Source: Maribacter polysiphoniae
Lineage (GTDB): Bacteria; Bacteroidota; Bacteroidia; Flavobacteriales; Flavobacteriaceae
Reading direction: 5' to 3'
Assembly (NCBI RefSeq): GCF_003148665.1
Contig: NZ_QGGQ01000003.1
Span: forward strand, 421,710-485,709
DNA length: 64,000 bases
The notes under the pieces were generated by a model that saw nothing but the letters and a program-made list of their open reading frames with translations, was not told the origin of the DNA and did no database searches. Positions 28,222 through 36,736 of this stretch are shown here, one piece after another (the stretch's first letter is position 1; every line of letters begins with the position of its first letter). The position numbers and the translations under genes are program-made.

Positions 28222-29742
28222 ATGGCAATTTTAGGAAACATCATAAAAGGGGTAATAAAGGCATCTGAAATCATTCAACCGGAATTTAATGCCGCAAAAG
28301 AGCAAGAGAACGTTTTAAAGGATTTACTAAGCACTGCCCTAAACACAAAGTTTGGTAAAACTTACGGTTTTGAACGAATGTTGGAATCGAAGACTATTGC
28401 CAAGGATTTCAGAAACGTTGTACCATATCATGATTATAAGAAAATGACAGATAAATGGTGGCAACACATCCAAAAAGGGGAGAATGATATAAGTTGGCCA
28501 GGGCGACCCGATTATTTTGCGTTAAGTTCAGGAACGACCGGTAAAAGCAGTAAGCGTATCCCTGTTACCGACGCTATGATAAAGAGTATTCGAAAAGCCG
28601 GAATTCAGCAAGTACTTGCGCTAAGAAATTTTGACTTACCTGCGGATTTCTTTGAAAAGGAGATTATGATGTTGGGCAGTTCAACAGATCTTGAGGAGCA
28701 CAATAATGCTCTGGAAGGGGAAATCAGTGGAATTAGTGCCAGTAATATTCCTTTTTGGTTTCAAGGGTATTACAAACCGGGTAAGGAAATCGCTCAAATA
28801 GATGACTGGGATCAACGTGTTCAACATATTGCAGAAAAAGCACCTGAATGGGATATCGGGGCCCTTAGTGGTATTCCTTCATGGATGGAGTTGATGTTGC
28901 AAAAGGTAATCGAATATCATAAATTGAATCATATTCATGAAATTTGGCCTAACCTTCAAGTGTATACATCAGGGGGAGTCGCTTTTGGTCCATATGAGAA
29001 AAGCTTTAATGCACTCTTGGGAAAACCGATAACGGTCATCGATACTTATTTGGCCTCTGAAGGCTTTTTGGCTTTTCAACAGCGCCCTGAAACCAATGCC
29101 ATGAAATTGGTGACCGATAATGGAATCTATTTTGAATTTATCCCTTTTAAACCGGAATACATCCAACCCGACGGTTCGTTGGTGCCCCATGCACCTTCGC
29201 TCACGATTTCAGAGGTGGAGAAAGGACAAGATTATGTGTTGGTTATTAGTACGGTTGCCGGGGCATGGCGGTATCTGATAGGTGATACGATTGAATTTAC
29301 GGATATTGAGCGGGCAGAAATTAAAATTACAGGACGTACAAAATTCTTTTTGAACACTGTTGGTTCCCAACTTTCGGTGAATAAGCTAGATGATGCGGTC
29401 CAGTTTTTGGAAAAGAAGTTCGATATTCAAATATCGGAATATACCTTATGTGCGAATCGCATTGAGGGTGAATTCTATCACTGTTGGTATTTAGGTACCG
29501 ATGCCTCGGTAGACCCCTTGCAACTGTCGGAGTCATTGGATGAATTTCTAAAAGACTCCAATAAAAATTATAAGGTGGCTCGTTCCAAAGCATTAGAGGG
29601 AGTGAAAGTAAAAATAGTATCACCTTCCATTTTTCATAACTGGAGTGGTAGCAATAAAAAGAAAGGCGGTCAGGTAAAAATGGAACGGGTCATGGGAGAA
29701 GAACGTTTTAAAGAATGGGAAACTTTTGTTGACGGGCAATAA
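28222..29742 (+). CDS. GH3 auxin-responsive-promoter family acyl-adenylating enzyme
   Basis: A 506-residue member of the ANL-superfamily GH3 (Gretchen Hagen 3) family, not glycoside hydrolase family 3. ATP-binding loop SSGTTGKSSKRIPVT lies near residue 98, followed by YTSGGVAFGPYE, then DTYLASEGFLAFQ and AGAWRYLIGDTIEFT, and the hinge ITGRTKFFLN. Plant relatives join amino acids to hormones. Bacteroidota members are common and of unknown substrate; some are in lipid or aryl-polyene-like contexts. Overlap-like spacing with the upstream stress protein suggests co-expression. It converges on a metalloprotease gene 16 nt away. Confidence 0.88.
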   Translation: MAILGNIIKGVIKASEIIQPEFNAAKEQENVLKDLLSTALNTKFGKTYGFERMLESKTIAKDFRNVVPYHDYKKMTDKWWQHIQKGENDISWPGRPDYFALSSGTTGKSSKRIPVTDAMIKSIRKAGIQQVLALRNFDLPADFFEKEIMMLGSSTDLEEHNNALEGEISGISASNIPFWFQGYYKPGKEIAQIDDWDQRVQHIAEKAPEWDIGALSGIPSWMELMLQKVIEYHKLNHIHEIWPNLQVYTSGGVAFGPYEKSFNALLGKPITVIDTYLASEGFLAFQQRPETNAMKLVTDNGIYFEFIPFKPEYIQPDGSLVPHAPSLTISEVEKGQDYVLVISTVAGAWRYLIGDTIEFTDIERAEIKITGRTKFFLNTVGSQLSVNKLDDAVQFLEKKFDIQISEYTLCANRIEGEFYHCWYLGTDASVDPLQLSESLDEFLKDSNKNYKVARSKALEGVKVKIVSPSIFHNWSGSNKKKGGQVKMERVMGEERFKEWETFVDGQ

Positions 29743-29758
29743 AAAAAATGAGGGTAAA

Positions 29759-30349
29759 CTATTGGCTTTCCTTGACCAAAATCATAATCTCATCGGGAGA
29801 TAGGTAGTACTTTTGAATTCGTTCTTTGTACGAAAAATCTATATCGGCATTATTCAAAATGAATCGTTTTGTCTTTAAGATATATTCGGCCATACCTGCT
29901 GTTACCGCATATGTGTCTGCAGCGCGCTCTGCTTTTTTAATGAACTTACCTGAAAAGGAATATTTAAGTCCGAACCATAAGAGATTTATACCACTGCGCT
30001 TTTCATAATCCATGATGTGACCTAGTTCATGCCCAAACCAACCAATTAAAACATCGCTATCCATTTCAGTGGTTTTATAGGTTTTTCCTGTAATCTTTGT
30101 TTTTTCACTTATACGTATTACATACTTTCTTTTTCGTTTTGATTTTAATAGGCTCCAGAAAATAGGTTGCGCCTGCATGGTGGATTTGCCCGTTTTCTTT
30201 TTGAATCGGAATTCTATTGCCGTTGCTTCTAACTCAGGATAAAAATCAAGAGCGGCACGCGCTTCTTTCTCAATGGATTTCGGTATGGTATGTTGTGCAT
30301 TTGTGTATGATAACGCCATAAATAATACTATGAATTTTATAAACCTCAA
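29759..30349 (-). CDS. Secreted zinc metalloprotease-like protein (HExxH)
   Basis: A 196-residue protein with a signal peptide (FIVLFMALSYTNAQ). The gluzincin-type motif HELGH (residues 107-111) is followed by AERAADTYAV about 30 residues later, whose Glu141 can be the third zinc ligand. The fold is small and only loosely like M48/SprT-type domains; the substrate is unknown. The only in-frame start that keeps the whole signal peptide is TTG at 30349; the first in-frame ATG would cut the signal in half. It stands alone on the minus strand. Confidence 0.7.
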   Translation of the reverse strand: MRFIKFIVLFMALSYTNAQHTIPKSIEKEARAALDFYPELEATAIEFRFKKKTGKSTMQAQPIFWSLLKSKRKRKYVIRISEKTKITGKTYKTTEMDSDVLIGWFGHELGHIMDYEKRSGINLLWFGLKYSFSGKFIKKAERAADTYAVTAGMAEYILKTKRFILNNADIDFSYKERIQKYYLSPDEIMILVKESQ

Positions 30350-30620
30350 TTTTGTTTGTTTTACATCATTTGATTTTATAAAAGTGGCCTAGGGAACTTA
30401 CGATGCCTTTTATCTTTCATTGTAAAATTCAGATGGTGGACTTATGCCTCTTAAAAGAATGAAAGTCCATTCGCCCATATCCAAATGCTACTGATGGTTC
30501 ACAATATAAAGATTCATTACGGCCAAGCCAAGGGAGAAGGTGGATTGGGTTACAAAAGAATGTGATTCCGTTAATTCTACGGTAACATTCAAATTATATT
30601 TCAAAAAAAAATAAATAATT

Positions 30621-31022
30621 ATGAGTGTAATTTCAAAAAACAACAGAAAACTAACGATTTACTATCATTCGGGCACCTCTTTGGGTAAGCAAACTTATGC
30701 CTATACAAAGTCATCCAATAAAAGCTTACATGCGGTAGATATCTCAAAAACCAAAGTCACCGGTACCCAATGGGTAGAATTGGCAGAAGGGTTGAATAAG
30801 CAAGTTTCAGACTTGGTTCAAAATGGCCATCCCGATTTCATTAAGAAATACGGAAAGGAAGTTTTGGAAATGAGCCAGCATGATTGGCTGAAAATTTTGG
30901 AGAATGCCCCGGAATTCCTAAAGTATCCCATAATCATTGATGGGAAAGATTATTTACAGATTCATAGTGCCGCGGAGTTCAAAAAATATATAAAGCCTGA
31001 TAGTAAGGGTTTGGAAAAGTAA
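30621..31022 (+). CDS. ArsC/Spx-fold protein lacking the catalytic cysteine
   Basis: A 133-residue arsenate-reductase-like thioredoxin fold (KLTIYYHSGTSLGKQTYAY at the N-terminus, FLKYPIIIDGKDYLQI near the end, as in ArsC/YffB). In ArsC proteins a Cys follows the first strand; here the position is Ser/Leu (GTSLGKQ) and no Cys occurs in the whole protein, so redox activity is excluded. A binding or regulatory role, as for Spx-like proteins, is possible. It opens a co-directional group with the two DUF748-like genes (21-nt gap). Confidence 0.75.
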   Translation: MSVISKNNRKLTIYYHSGTSLGKQTYAYTKSSNKSLHAVDISKTKVTGTQWVELAEGLNKQVSDLVQNGHPDFIKKYGKEVLEMSQHDWLKILENAPEFLKYPIIIDGKDYLQIHSAAEFKKYIKPDSKGLEK

Positions 31023-31043
31023 TAGGAAGAAGTTCGTTTGCCA

Positions 31044-32516
31044 ATGAAGAAGTATCTTAAAATAAGTAAAATCAAAAGTACAAAGGCCAGGTCATTTCAT
31101 GTTCTGATCATGTTTACGGGACTTTGCATCATTCTTATATGGGGGTTGCAAATCTACGCATCATATAAGATTCCAGAGTTGATAAATGAAAGAATACCAA
31201 AGAACATGGAAGTGGATTTTGAGGAAATGGATTTAAATATCCTTCTTGGCACTATCCGTTTTCAATCAATCAATTACAAATATTTTAATAAGGAAAGTAA
31301 CGAGTTGGAGGTCGAAGTAACCATAGGGGCACTCGACATAAATGGATTGGCTTATTGGCCGCTTTGGAAAGACGCCAAATTTAAATGCGATAGGGTAAGA
31401 GTCCAAAACGTTGGGATATCCAAGTTGAACAAGACATCTGGGGAGGTAGGGTTTTCTATAGATAATGGGAATATGGAAATGTCAGGATTCAAAACCGATG
31501 CTACACTTTTTCATCGGAAAATTCCATTTACTTATCAAAGGATAAGGTTTGGAATAAATGGATTGTTCCTGAACCTAAGCCCTTTTGAAAGTCTCACTGC
31601 TGAATCTATAAACCATAAGGACCATAACCTGGAAATCGTAGATTTGGAGATTTTCTCAAAATATAGCAGGGATGAATTATCGCGAAAATTGAATAAAGAA
31701 CGTGATCATATGGTTTTGTCGATCCCAAAAGGTTTGGTAAATGACCTTTGTTTAAAAACACTAAATGATAGCTTGTACTTTTCGGTAAGGAAGGTTGATG
31801 TGTTGAAACCGGAATTGACCATGTATCGGGATAAATTGTTGAAGGATGATAAAGTCGTAAAACCGCTCTTTGGAGCTCAACTTCAAAGACTTCCCATGAA
31901 ACTTGATATTCAAGACATAGCTATAAAAGATGGGTCAGTGTCTTATTCGGAGCAGGTAAATGAGGATGTAGAGCCGGTATCCATCACATTCAATCGATTG
32001 GTTGCCAACATCAATAAGCTATCCAATACAACTGATTTACAAACGAAAGTCGAGGCAAAAGCCCTTCTAATGAATGAAGCTCCCATTCAACTTTTATGGG
32101 ACTTCAATAGTTCTGGCCATGATGACTATTTCAATGCATCGGCAATCCTCAAGAATTTAAACGCTGAAGAAATCAATCCGTTTTTGGAATCCCAAGCTAA
32201 GGTCAGGGCAGAGGGGCATATAAACGAGATGTATTTGACCATACATGGTAATGGTTTTAAATCTCACGGAAATATGAAGATGAAATACAATGACTTCAAA
32301 TTTTCCATGTTGGATGAGGATAGGTTGGGTATTGACAAAACCCTTACACTTATAGTTAACCTGATTACGAATGATGGTTCAAAAACCGATGAAATGGGCT
32401 ACAGGTATGGAAAAGTCGAGGTTGAACGTGACCGGTCAAAATCCTTTTTCAATTATCTATGGTTGAACCTAAGGGACGGACTCAAAAATACGGTAGTTGG
32501 AAATGGTAAAAAATAA
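31044..32516 (+). CDS. AsmA/DUF748-like envelope protein (1)
   Basis: 490 residues from the ATG at 31044 (an upstream TTG at 31038 is less likely). One N-terminal membrane helix (~residues 17-36, LIMFTGLCIILIWGLQIYA) is followed by a long periplasmic beta-rich region with repeated amphipathic strands, as in AsmA-like/DUF748 proteins. Such proteins are thought to bridge inner and outer membrane in lipid traffic. It is 12 nt upstream of a second protein of the same type, so they probably work together. Confidence 0.7.
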   Translation: MKKYLKISKIKSTKARSFHVLIMFTGLCIILIWGLQIYASYKIPELINERIPKNMEVDFEEMDLNILLGTIRFQSINYKYFNKESNELEVEVTIGALDINGLAYWPLWKDAKFKCDRVRVQNVGISKLNKTSGEVGFSIDNGNMEMSGFKTDATLFHRKIPFTYQRIRFGINGLFLNLSPFESLTAESINHKDHNLEIVDLEIFSKYSRDELSRKLNKERDHMVLSIPKGLVNDLCLKTLNDSLYFSVRKVDVLKPELTMYRDKLLKDDKVVKPLFGAQLQRLPMKLDIQDIAIKDGSVSYSEQVNEDVEPVSITFNRLVANINKLSNTTDLQTKVEAKALLMNEAPIQLLWDFNSSGHDDYFNASAILKNLNAEEINPFLESQAKVRAEGHINEMYLTIHGNGFKSHGNMKMKYNDFKFSMLDEDRLGIDKTLTLIVNLITNDGSKTDEMGYRYGKVEVERDRSKSFFNYLWLNLRDGLKNTVVGNGKK

Positions 32517-32528
32517 AAACAAAAACTA

Positions 32529-33626
32529 ATGAAAAAGAAAGAAAATAGAGGGATAAGGAAAAAAAGATATTTACTTCCAATACTGGTTATCTGTCTCTTG
32601 ATAACTTTAAGATTATTGTTGCCATTTGTGGTAAAAAACTATGTCAATAATGTTTTGGCAGACCTACCTGGTTATTACGGCCAAGTTTCGGATATTGATA
32701 TTTCCATTTATAGAGGGGCCTATGTTATTCACGATTTATTTTTGAATAAAATCGATGCCGGTTCCCAAGTGCCTTTTATAGATTTGGAGAAAACCGATAT
32801 TTCCATTGAATGGAGTGCCTTGTTCAAAGGTAAAGTGGTCAGTGAGATTGTAATGAGCAGACCGCAATTTATCTATGTTTTTGAAGACCATCAAAATGAG
32901 AAGGCAGTTGACCCGGATTTAGAAGATTGGACAAAAGCCTTGACCGATTTGGTGCCTATAGATATCAATAATCTGAAAATCGTACGTGGCAAGGCCGCCT
33001 TTGTCCAATTGAATGCTGAACCGAATATCGATTTGTATCTAAATGAAATCGAACTGAATGCTACGAATCTGCGAAATGTTGTTCGCACGGAAAACGAACT
33101 TCCTTCACAAATAAACGCCACTGCTGTTTCTATAGGGCAAGGAACGTTTAAACTTGAGGGTAAGATGGATTTGGTAAAGCAAATACCTGATATGGATATT
33201 TCATTTTCTTTACAAGAGGCGTCGGCAAAAGCACTAAATGATTTTACCAACCATTATGCAGGAATTGATTTTGTCGACGGTAACCTTAATGTATTCAGTG
33301 AAATGGCCATTGCTAATGGATATCTAACAGGTTACGTTAAACCTTTGTTGAAAGATTTGAAACTTGTAGATCCCGAACAGGATAAATTCTTAAATATACT
33401 ATGGGAAGGCTTTGTCGGCTTTTTTAAGTTCATCCTTAAGAACAAGGGGAATAACACCTTGGCGACAAAAGTGCCTTTACAGGGGGATTTAAATCATGTT
33501 GAAACCAAGGTGTGGCCGACCATTTGGAATGTTTTTAAAAATGGGTGGGTAAAGGCTTTTAAAGGGGTCATCGATAATGACGTGAATTTTGAAGATGCGG
33601 AAAAAGGCGCTAAGAATACGAAATGA
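32529..33626 (+). CDS. DUF748-domain envelope protein (2)
   Basis: A 365-residue protein with one N-terminal membrane helix (YLLPILVICLLITLRLLLPF) followed by a DUF748 domain: YGQVSDIDISIYRGAYVIHD, FIDLEKTDISIEWSALFKGK and the late GYVKPLLKDLKLVDPEQDK. DUF748 belongs to the AsmA-like group of periplasmic beta-groove proteins. It is co-transcribed with the preceding paralogue-like gene. Confidence 0.78.
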   Translation: MKKKENRGIRKKRYLLPILVICLLITLRLLLPFVVKNYVNNVLADLPGYYGQVSDIDISIYRGAYVIHDLFLNKIDAGSQVPFIDLEKTDISIEWSALFKGKVVSEIVMSRPQFIYVFEDHQNEKAVDPDLEDWTKALTDLVPIDINNLKIVRGKAAFVQLNAEPNIDLYLNEIELNATNLRNVVRTENELPSQINATAVSIGQGTFKLEGKMDLVKQIPDMDISFSLQEASAKALNDFTNHYAGIDFVDGNLNVFSEMAIANGYLTGYVKPLLKDLKLVDPEQDKFLNILWEGFVGFFKFILKNKGNNTLATKVPLQGDLNHVETKVWPTIWNVFKNGWVKAFKGVIDNDVNFEDAEKGAKNTK

Positions 33627-33742
33627 TTCAATTAAAGCAAATTACAAAAAAATCCTATATGAATGTGGTAATATCTATGTTCCATGACATAAGGGTTTTG
33701 AACAAGCGAACTACATTTATAGCTATTAAATAAATATTTACA

Positions 33743-34279
33743 ATGAAATTAAATAGATATACCAGAAGAGCGATTGTGGGAGGGGCCATTTCCATGATGG
33801 TCATATTAATGGGGACCATACTCTTAGGAGAACTAAGCGGTCATGAAGCGAAGGTTCTTATCCAAAATTCAATCAACGGATTACATACGTTATGCAATAC
33901 CATTGCATTGGCATCTGCCACGATTCTGGCATTGTTACTTACCCTTTTGGGCATCAGTTCTTCTTCAGATTCCAATCTAAAAAAAGAGCATTATATACAT
34001 GTGCTGCATATTGCCAAACTAGATACATTCGTCTTTGTTGCATCGGTAATATCTTTCTTATTGTTCAATTTACCCATAACCGAATCGGAAAATGTCCCGG
34101 CTAATTGGTTTACCATTATTTACTATGCTTCAATGGTCATATCCAGTGTTCTGAGTGCCATCTTGATCGTCGTTGTCTTAATGTTGTACAACACGGTAGT
34201 GGACATCATTAAAATCGTAGGGTTGGGAATCAAGGACCATCCGCTTACCAAAGTTAATGAAGACGAACCTAAGGATTAG
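33743..34279 (+). CDS. Small multi-pass membrane protein, unknown
   Basis: 178 residues with four hydrophobic segments (~10-30, ~50-70, ~93-110, ~125-150) separated by short polar loops and a charged C-terminal tail. No family recognised. It follows the DUF748 genes by 117 nt and converges with a small minus-strand gene 13 nt away. Confidence 0.65.
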   Translation: MKLNRYTRRAIVGGAISMMVILMGTILLGELSGHEAKVLIQNSINGLHTLCNTIALASATILALLLTLLGISSSSDSNLKKEHYIHVLHIAKLDTFVFVASVISFLLFNLPITESENVPANWFTIIYYASMVISSVLSAILIVVVLMLYNTVVDIIKIVGLGIKDHPLTKVNEDEPKD

Positions 34280-34292
34280 GATAGGTTTAAAA

Positions 34293-34637
34293 TCAGATTT
34301 CCGTATCATGGATGTTGGCCTTTTGCGAAACATTTTCTTTTGGGATACGTTTAAAGAATTCTGCTATGTCTGTATTACTAGACGGACTATAATTGGCCAA
34401 TACCGTTCCTTTACCGCCATCTTTGGTTTCAATGACATAGAGTATGGACATATCGGAAGGGTTACTGAATCCTTCAAAACGGTGTTCCGCCACGATATGA
34501 ACGTCCATAGGGTTATAATCCATCGTAGTTTCAGGACTTATGAGCATATTATCAGCGGCCCTATATGAGTTTATGTATCCTTTTTCTACATAGTGTTGAA
34601 TGTAATCTTTTTCGCTTTTCAAGTGCTTGTCTTTCAT
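34293..34637 (-). CDS. Small conserved Bacteroidota protein (often misnamed PRPP synthetase)
   Basis: A 114-residue cytoplasmic protein with the pattern EHRFEGFSNPSDMSILYVIE followed by GGKGTVLANY, which I recognise from a widespread ~100-residue Bacteroidota family labelled phosphoribosylpyrophosphate synthetase in many genomes. It has none of the PRPP synthetase motifs, so that name is unjustified. Function unknown. Confidence 0.7.
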   Translation of the reverse strand: MKDKHLKSEKDYIQHYVEKGYINSYRAADNMLISPETTMDYNPMDVHIVAEHRFEGFSNPSDMSILYVIETKDGGKGTVLANYSPSSNTDIAEFFKRIPKENVSQKANIHDTEI

Positions 34638-34660
34638 GGTTTTACTTTTTAAATGATAAA

Positions 34661-34689
34661 CGGGCTTACTTCTAAGTGGAAGTTGCCCG
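34661..34689 (-). terminator. Two-part hairpin between two minus-strand genes
   Basis: CGGGC / GCCCG enclose a second stem ACTTC / GAAGT with a 6-nt loop. On the minus strand it is followed by TTTATC. It may end the DUF1328 transcript or shape the leader of the small gene that starts at 34637. Confidence 0.45.
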
Positions 34690-34877
34690 CTTGTGCTTAA
34701 TGGATTTTAATTATTTGTATGGTAACATTGCCTAAACCGGATTACCCCCATCTTTCTGATTCCCTATTTATGCTGTTATGGTCTAGATTATGGATAAAAA
34801 GGCAATAGATAAGATTTATATTATAAAGGATTTATTCAATGGTTCAGATAATGGAATTGGTTTCAGGAGTCTTGGAG

Positions 34878-35039
34878 TTAGACTTTTTTTCTGCCCGTCA
34901 ACAAAGAGATAATAAAGAGAACAACGAATATAAAGAATAGGACTTTGGCTATACTGGCAGCACCTGCGGCTATGCCTCCAAATCCAAAAATTGCGGCTAT
35001 TACAGCCAATATGATAAAAGTAATTGTCCAACGTAACAT
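34878..35039 (-). CDS. DUF1328-family small membrane protein
   Basis: A 53-residue protein that begins MLRWTITFIILAVIAAIFGF and continues GGIAAGAASIAKVLF, the unmistakable DUF1328 (YtjA-type) pattern. Two hydrophobic helices are separated by a glycine/alanine-rich turn, with a short basic C-terminus (GRKKV). It is an inner-membrane protein of unknown function, often found near stress genes. Easily missed because of its size; a longer overlapping frame on the same strand is spurious. Confidence 0.9.
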   Translation of the reverse strand: MLRWTITFIILAVIAAIFGFGGIAAGAASIAKVLFFIFVVLFIISLLTGRKKV

Positions 35040-35189
35040 AGTAATGATATTTTAGTTTTGAGTTGATACCTTATCAACTTCTTCAATACAAAGATGGGAT
35101 ATTGTCAGCGTTTGGGCTGCCGTAATCCATTTGGTTATTAACGCTTTACGTTCAAACGGTCATAGAACTATCGTGATATAAGTTTATTT

Positions 35190-35222
35190 AAAAAAAAGGC
35201 AGCCATGAGGCCGCCGTTTTTT
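35190..35222 (-). terminator. Terminator after the PA2169-type gene
   Basis: On the minus strand GGCGGCC-TCAT-GGCTGCC (7-bp stem, tetraloop) is followed by seven T. It lies just after the stop at 35241. A runs on the other side would let it act in both directions. Confidence 0.85.
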
Positions 35223-35240
35223 ATTGTAGTAATTGTCTTT

Positions 35241-35690
35241 TTAACTAAGGTCTTCCAAATTCTTTATTTTGTTCAAATCATTTTTGATGTGATTCATTTG
35301 AAAGGTTAACATAGTAACCGTACTTGGGGGGAGGTCAGTATCCTTCAAGATATCTTTATATTCCTCTACTGCAGCTTTTTCCCCTCTAATGGATTCTTCA
35401 AGCATTGCCTCATCGTTATCCGCGGAAAAGAATGCTTTGGTATCCATCCAGGCCCTATGCATGGCTCCGGTAATACTTCCTCCTTTTTCAGGGGCTTCGC
35501 CAAATTGTCTTATTTCCATTTTAATGGAATGCCCAAAATCATGGCGTTCCCGGCTTTTTCTATTGAAAAACATCTTAAGGGCCGTATGCTCGGTATTTTC
35601 CGCTGCCTTCTTGTATCCTTTTTCCGCATCATAGGTCTTATTTAAAATATCGTTTAATTTTTCACTTATAGTTTCTGTGTAAGTACTCAT
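35241..35690 (-). CDS. PA2169/DUF2383-family four-helix-bundle protein
   Basis: A 149-residue ferritin-like helical protein. Four amphipathic helices carry the family pattern (TYDAEKGYKKAAENTEH, RERHDFGHSIKMEI, GAMHRAWMDTKAFF, MLEESIRGEKAAVEEYKDIL). Relatives are stress-induced; a metal site has been suggested because of conserved Glu and His. It is monocistronic, between two terminators. Confidence 0.85.
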   Translation of the reverse strand: MSTYTETISEKLNDILNKTYDAEKGYKKAAENTEHTALKMFFNRKSRERHDFGHSIKMEIRQFGEAPEKGGSITGAMHRAWMDTKAFFSADNDEAMLEESIRGEKAAVEEYKDILKDTDLPPSTVTMLTFQMNHIKNDLNKIKNLEDLS

Positions 35691-35866
35691 TGTAATATTA
35701 TTTTATGATTATCGGGAGTATTTTTTTAAGATGCATCCCTTTCAACATCCATTTGCAATTTAATTATGAACTTAATCTTGGATTGTTCCATTTGGTTCAA
35801 TTCTTAGCTCAATTGATGAACACCCAGGATAGAATGTATGCTACATAAGTAAGAATCGCTAAATAT

Positions 35867-35901
35867 AAATGGCCCTGACAAAGAAGCTGTCAGGACCATT
35901 T
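35867..35901 (-). terminator. Terminator after the lipoprotein gene
   Basis: A 14-bp stem AAATGGTCCTGACA / TGTCAGGGCCATTT (one G-T pair) with a 7-nt loop, 23 nt beyond the minus-strand stop at 35924. Confidence 0.8.
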
Positions 35902-35923
35902 CCCTCATCAACCAAACAAAATA

Positions 35924-36499
35924 TTATTTGGAATAAATCACTGTATAATCATTTAATGAATCTTTGAGACTGTCTATAGCGTCGAGATAATCATACTGCA
36001 AATTGTATACGCGGTCTGGTTTTTCACCTATTATATAATGTTTTATGTTCAAATCAGGCGCATTCAGCGTAACTTGGTCAGAGACCCTCATTTTTTTATC
36101 ACCGATGGACTGCTCTGTGGCTTCCAATTTTGAGATAACATATAGTTTATCGCCTGCGGCCCAAATTTCCTCTATTTCAAGTTGGTGTTCCTTGTCGGTG
36201 ACCTCGGCTTCTACCATAATTGTTTTTTCCGACTTTTCGTCGTTATCCGGCATTTTTACATCTATATATGGAACTTCAACTGTTTCTTCTTCCATGACCA
36301 CCACAACTTTTGGGATATCCAACGTTTTTGTCTTTGTCCCAACATTTATATCTGCCCAATTGATGTCGTATTCGGGGAGTTCCCCGGCATCTGCGGTAAC
36401 ATCTATATCAACATCCGGTAATTCCCCTTTTTCCTCCTTTTTGATATTGCATGCACTGAGTACCGTTATGGATAATCCTAATAATAGTAATTTTTTCAT
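35924..36499 (-). CDS. Small acidic lipoprotein, unknown
   Basis: 191 residues from the ATG at 36499 (MKKLLLLGLS), chosen over an upstream ATG because it places the signal peptide at the N-terminus. The lipobox is LSAC. The mature part is strongly acidic with repeated LPDVDIDV/LPEYDINW and IPKVVVV/VPYIDVKMP segments, suggesting an extended beta or repeat structure. No domain recognised. It is probably periplasmic or outer-membrane anchored. It stands alone. Confidence 0.75.
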   Translation of the reverse strand: MKKLLLLGLSITVLSACNIKKEEKGELPDVDIDVTADAGELPEYDINWADINVGTKTKTLDIPKVVVVMEEETVEVPYIDVKMPDNDEKSEKTIMVEAEVTDKEHQLEIEEIWAAGDKLYVISKLEATEQSIGDKKMRVSDQVTLNAPDLNIKHYIIGEKPDRVYNLQYDYLDAIDSLKDSLNDYTVIYSK

Positions 36500-36736
36500 T
36501 TTTAATATTTTTTGGTTCTTAAATCGTTTCAATGCAAAACTATGTGTACTTGCTTGGAAAAGAGTGCTCTAATGAAATTTTCATTGACGTAATACATTTA
36601 CCCGTAGTAAATACACCACTTTCTTTTTGAAGCATAGATTGCTTCAATTATCGGTAGCATCAATATCTAAATGGATTGGGGCATTCCTTTAGAACCGATC
36701 AAGGTATTTTGGTTCTAACAAAAATTAAAGAAAGAT

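Noticed and set aside
28222..29742. GH3 as a beta-glucosidase of glycoside hydrolase family 3
   Set aside because: Motifs (SSGTTGKSSK, GDTIEFT, TGRTKFF) are those of the acyl-adenylating Gretchen Hagen 3 family; no glycosidase motifs.
34293..34637. Phosphoribosylpyrophosphate synthetase
   Set aside because: Only 114 residues and no PRPP-binding motif; the common database name is not supported.
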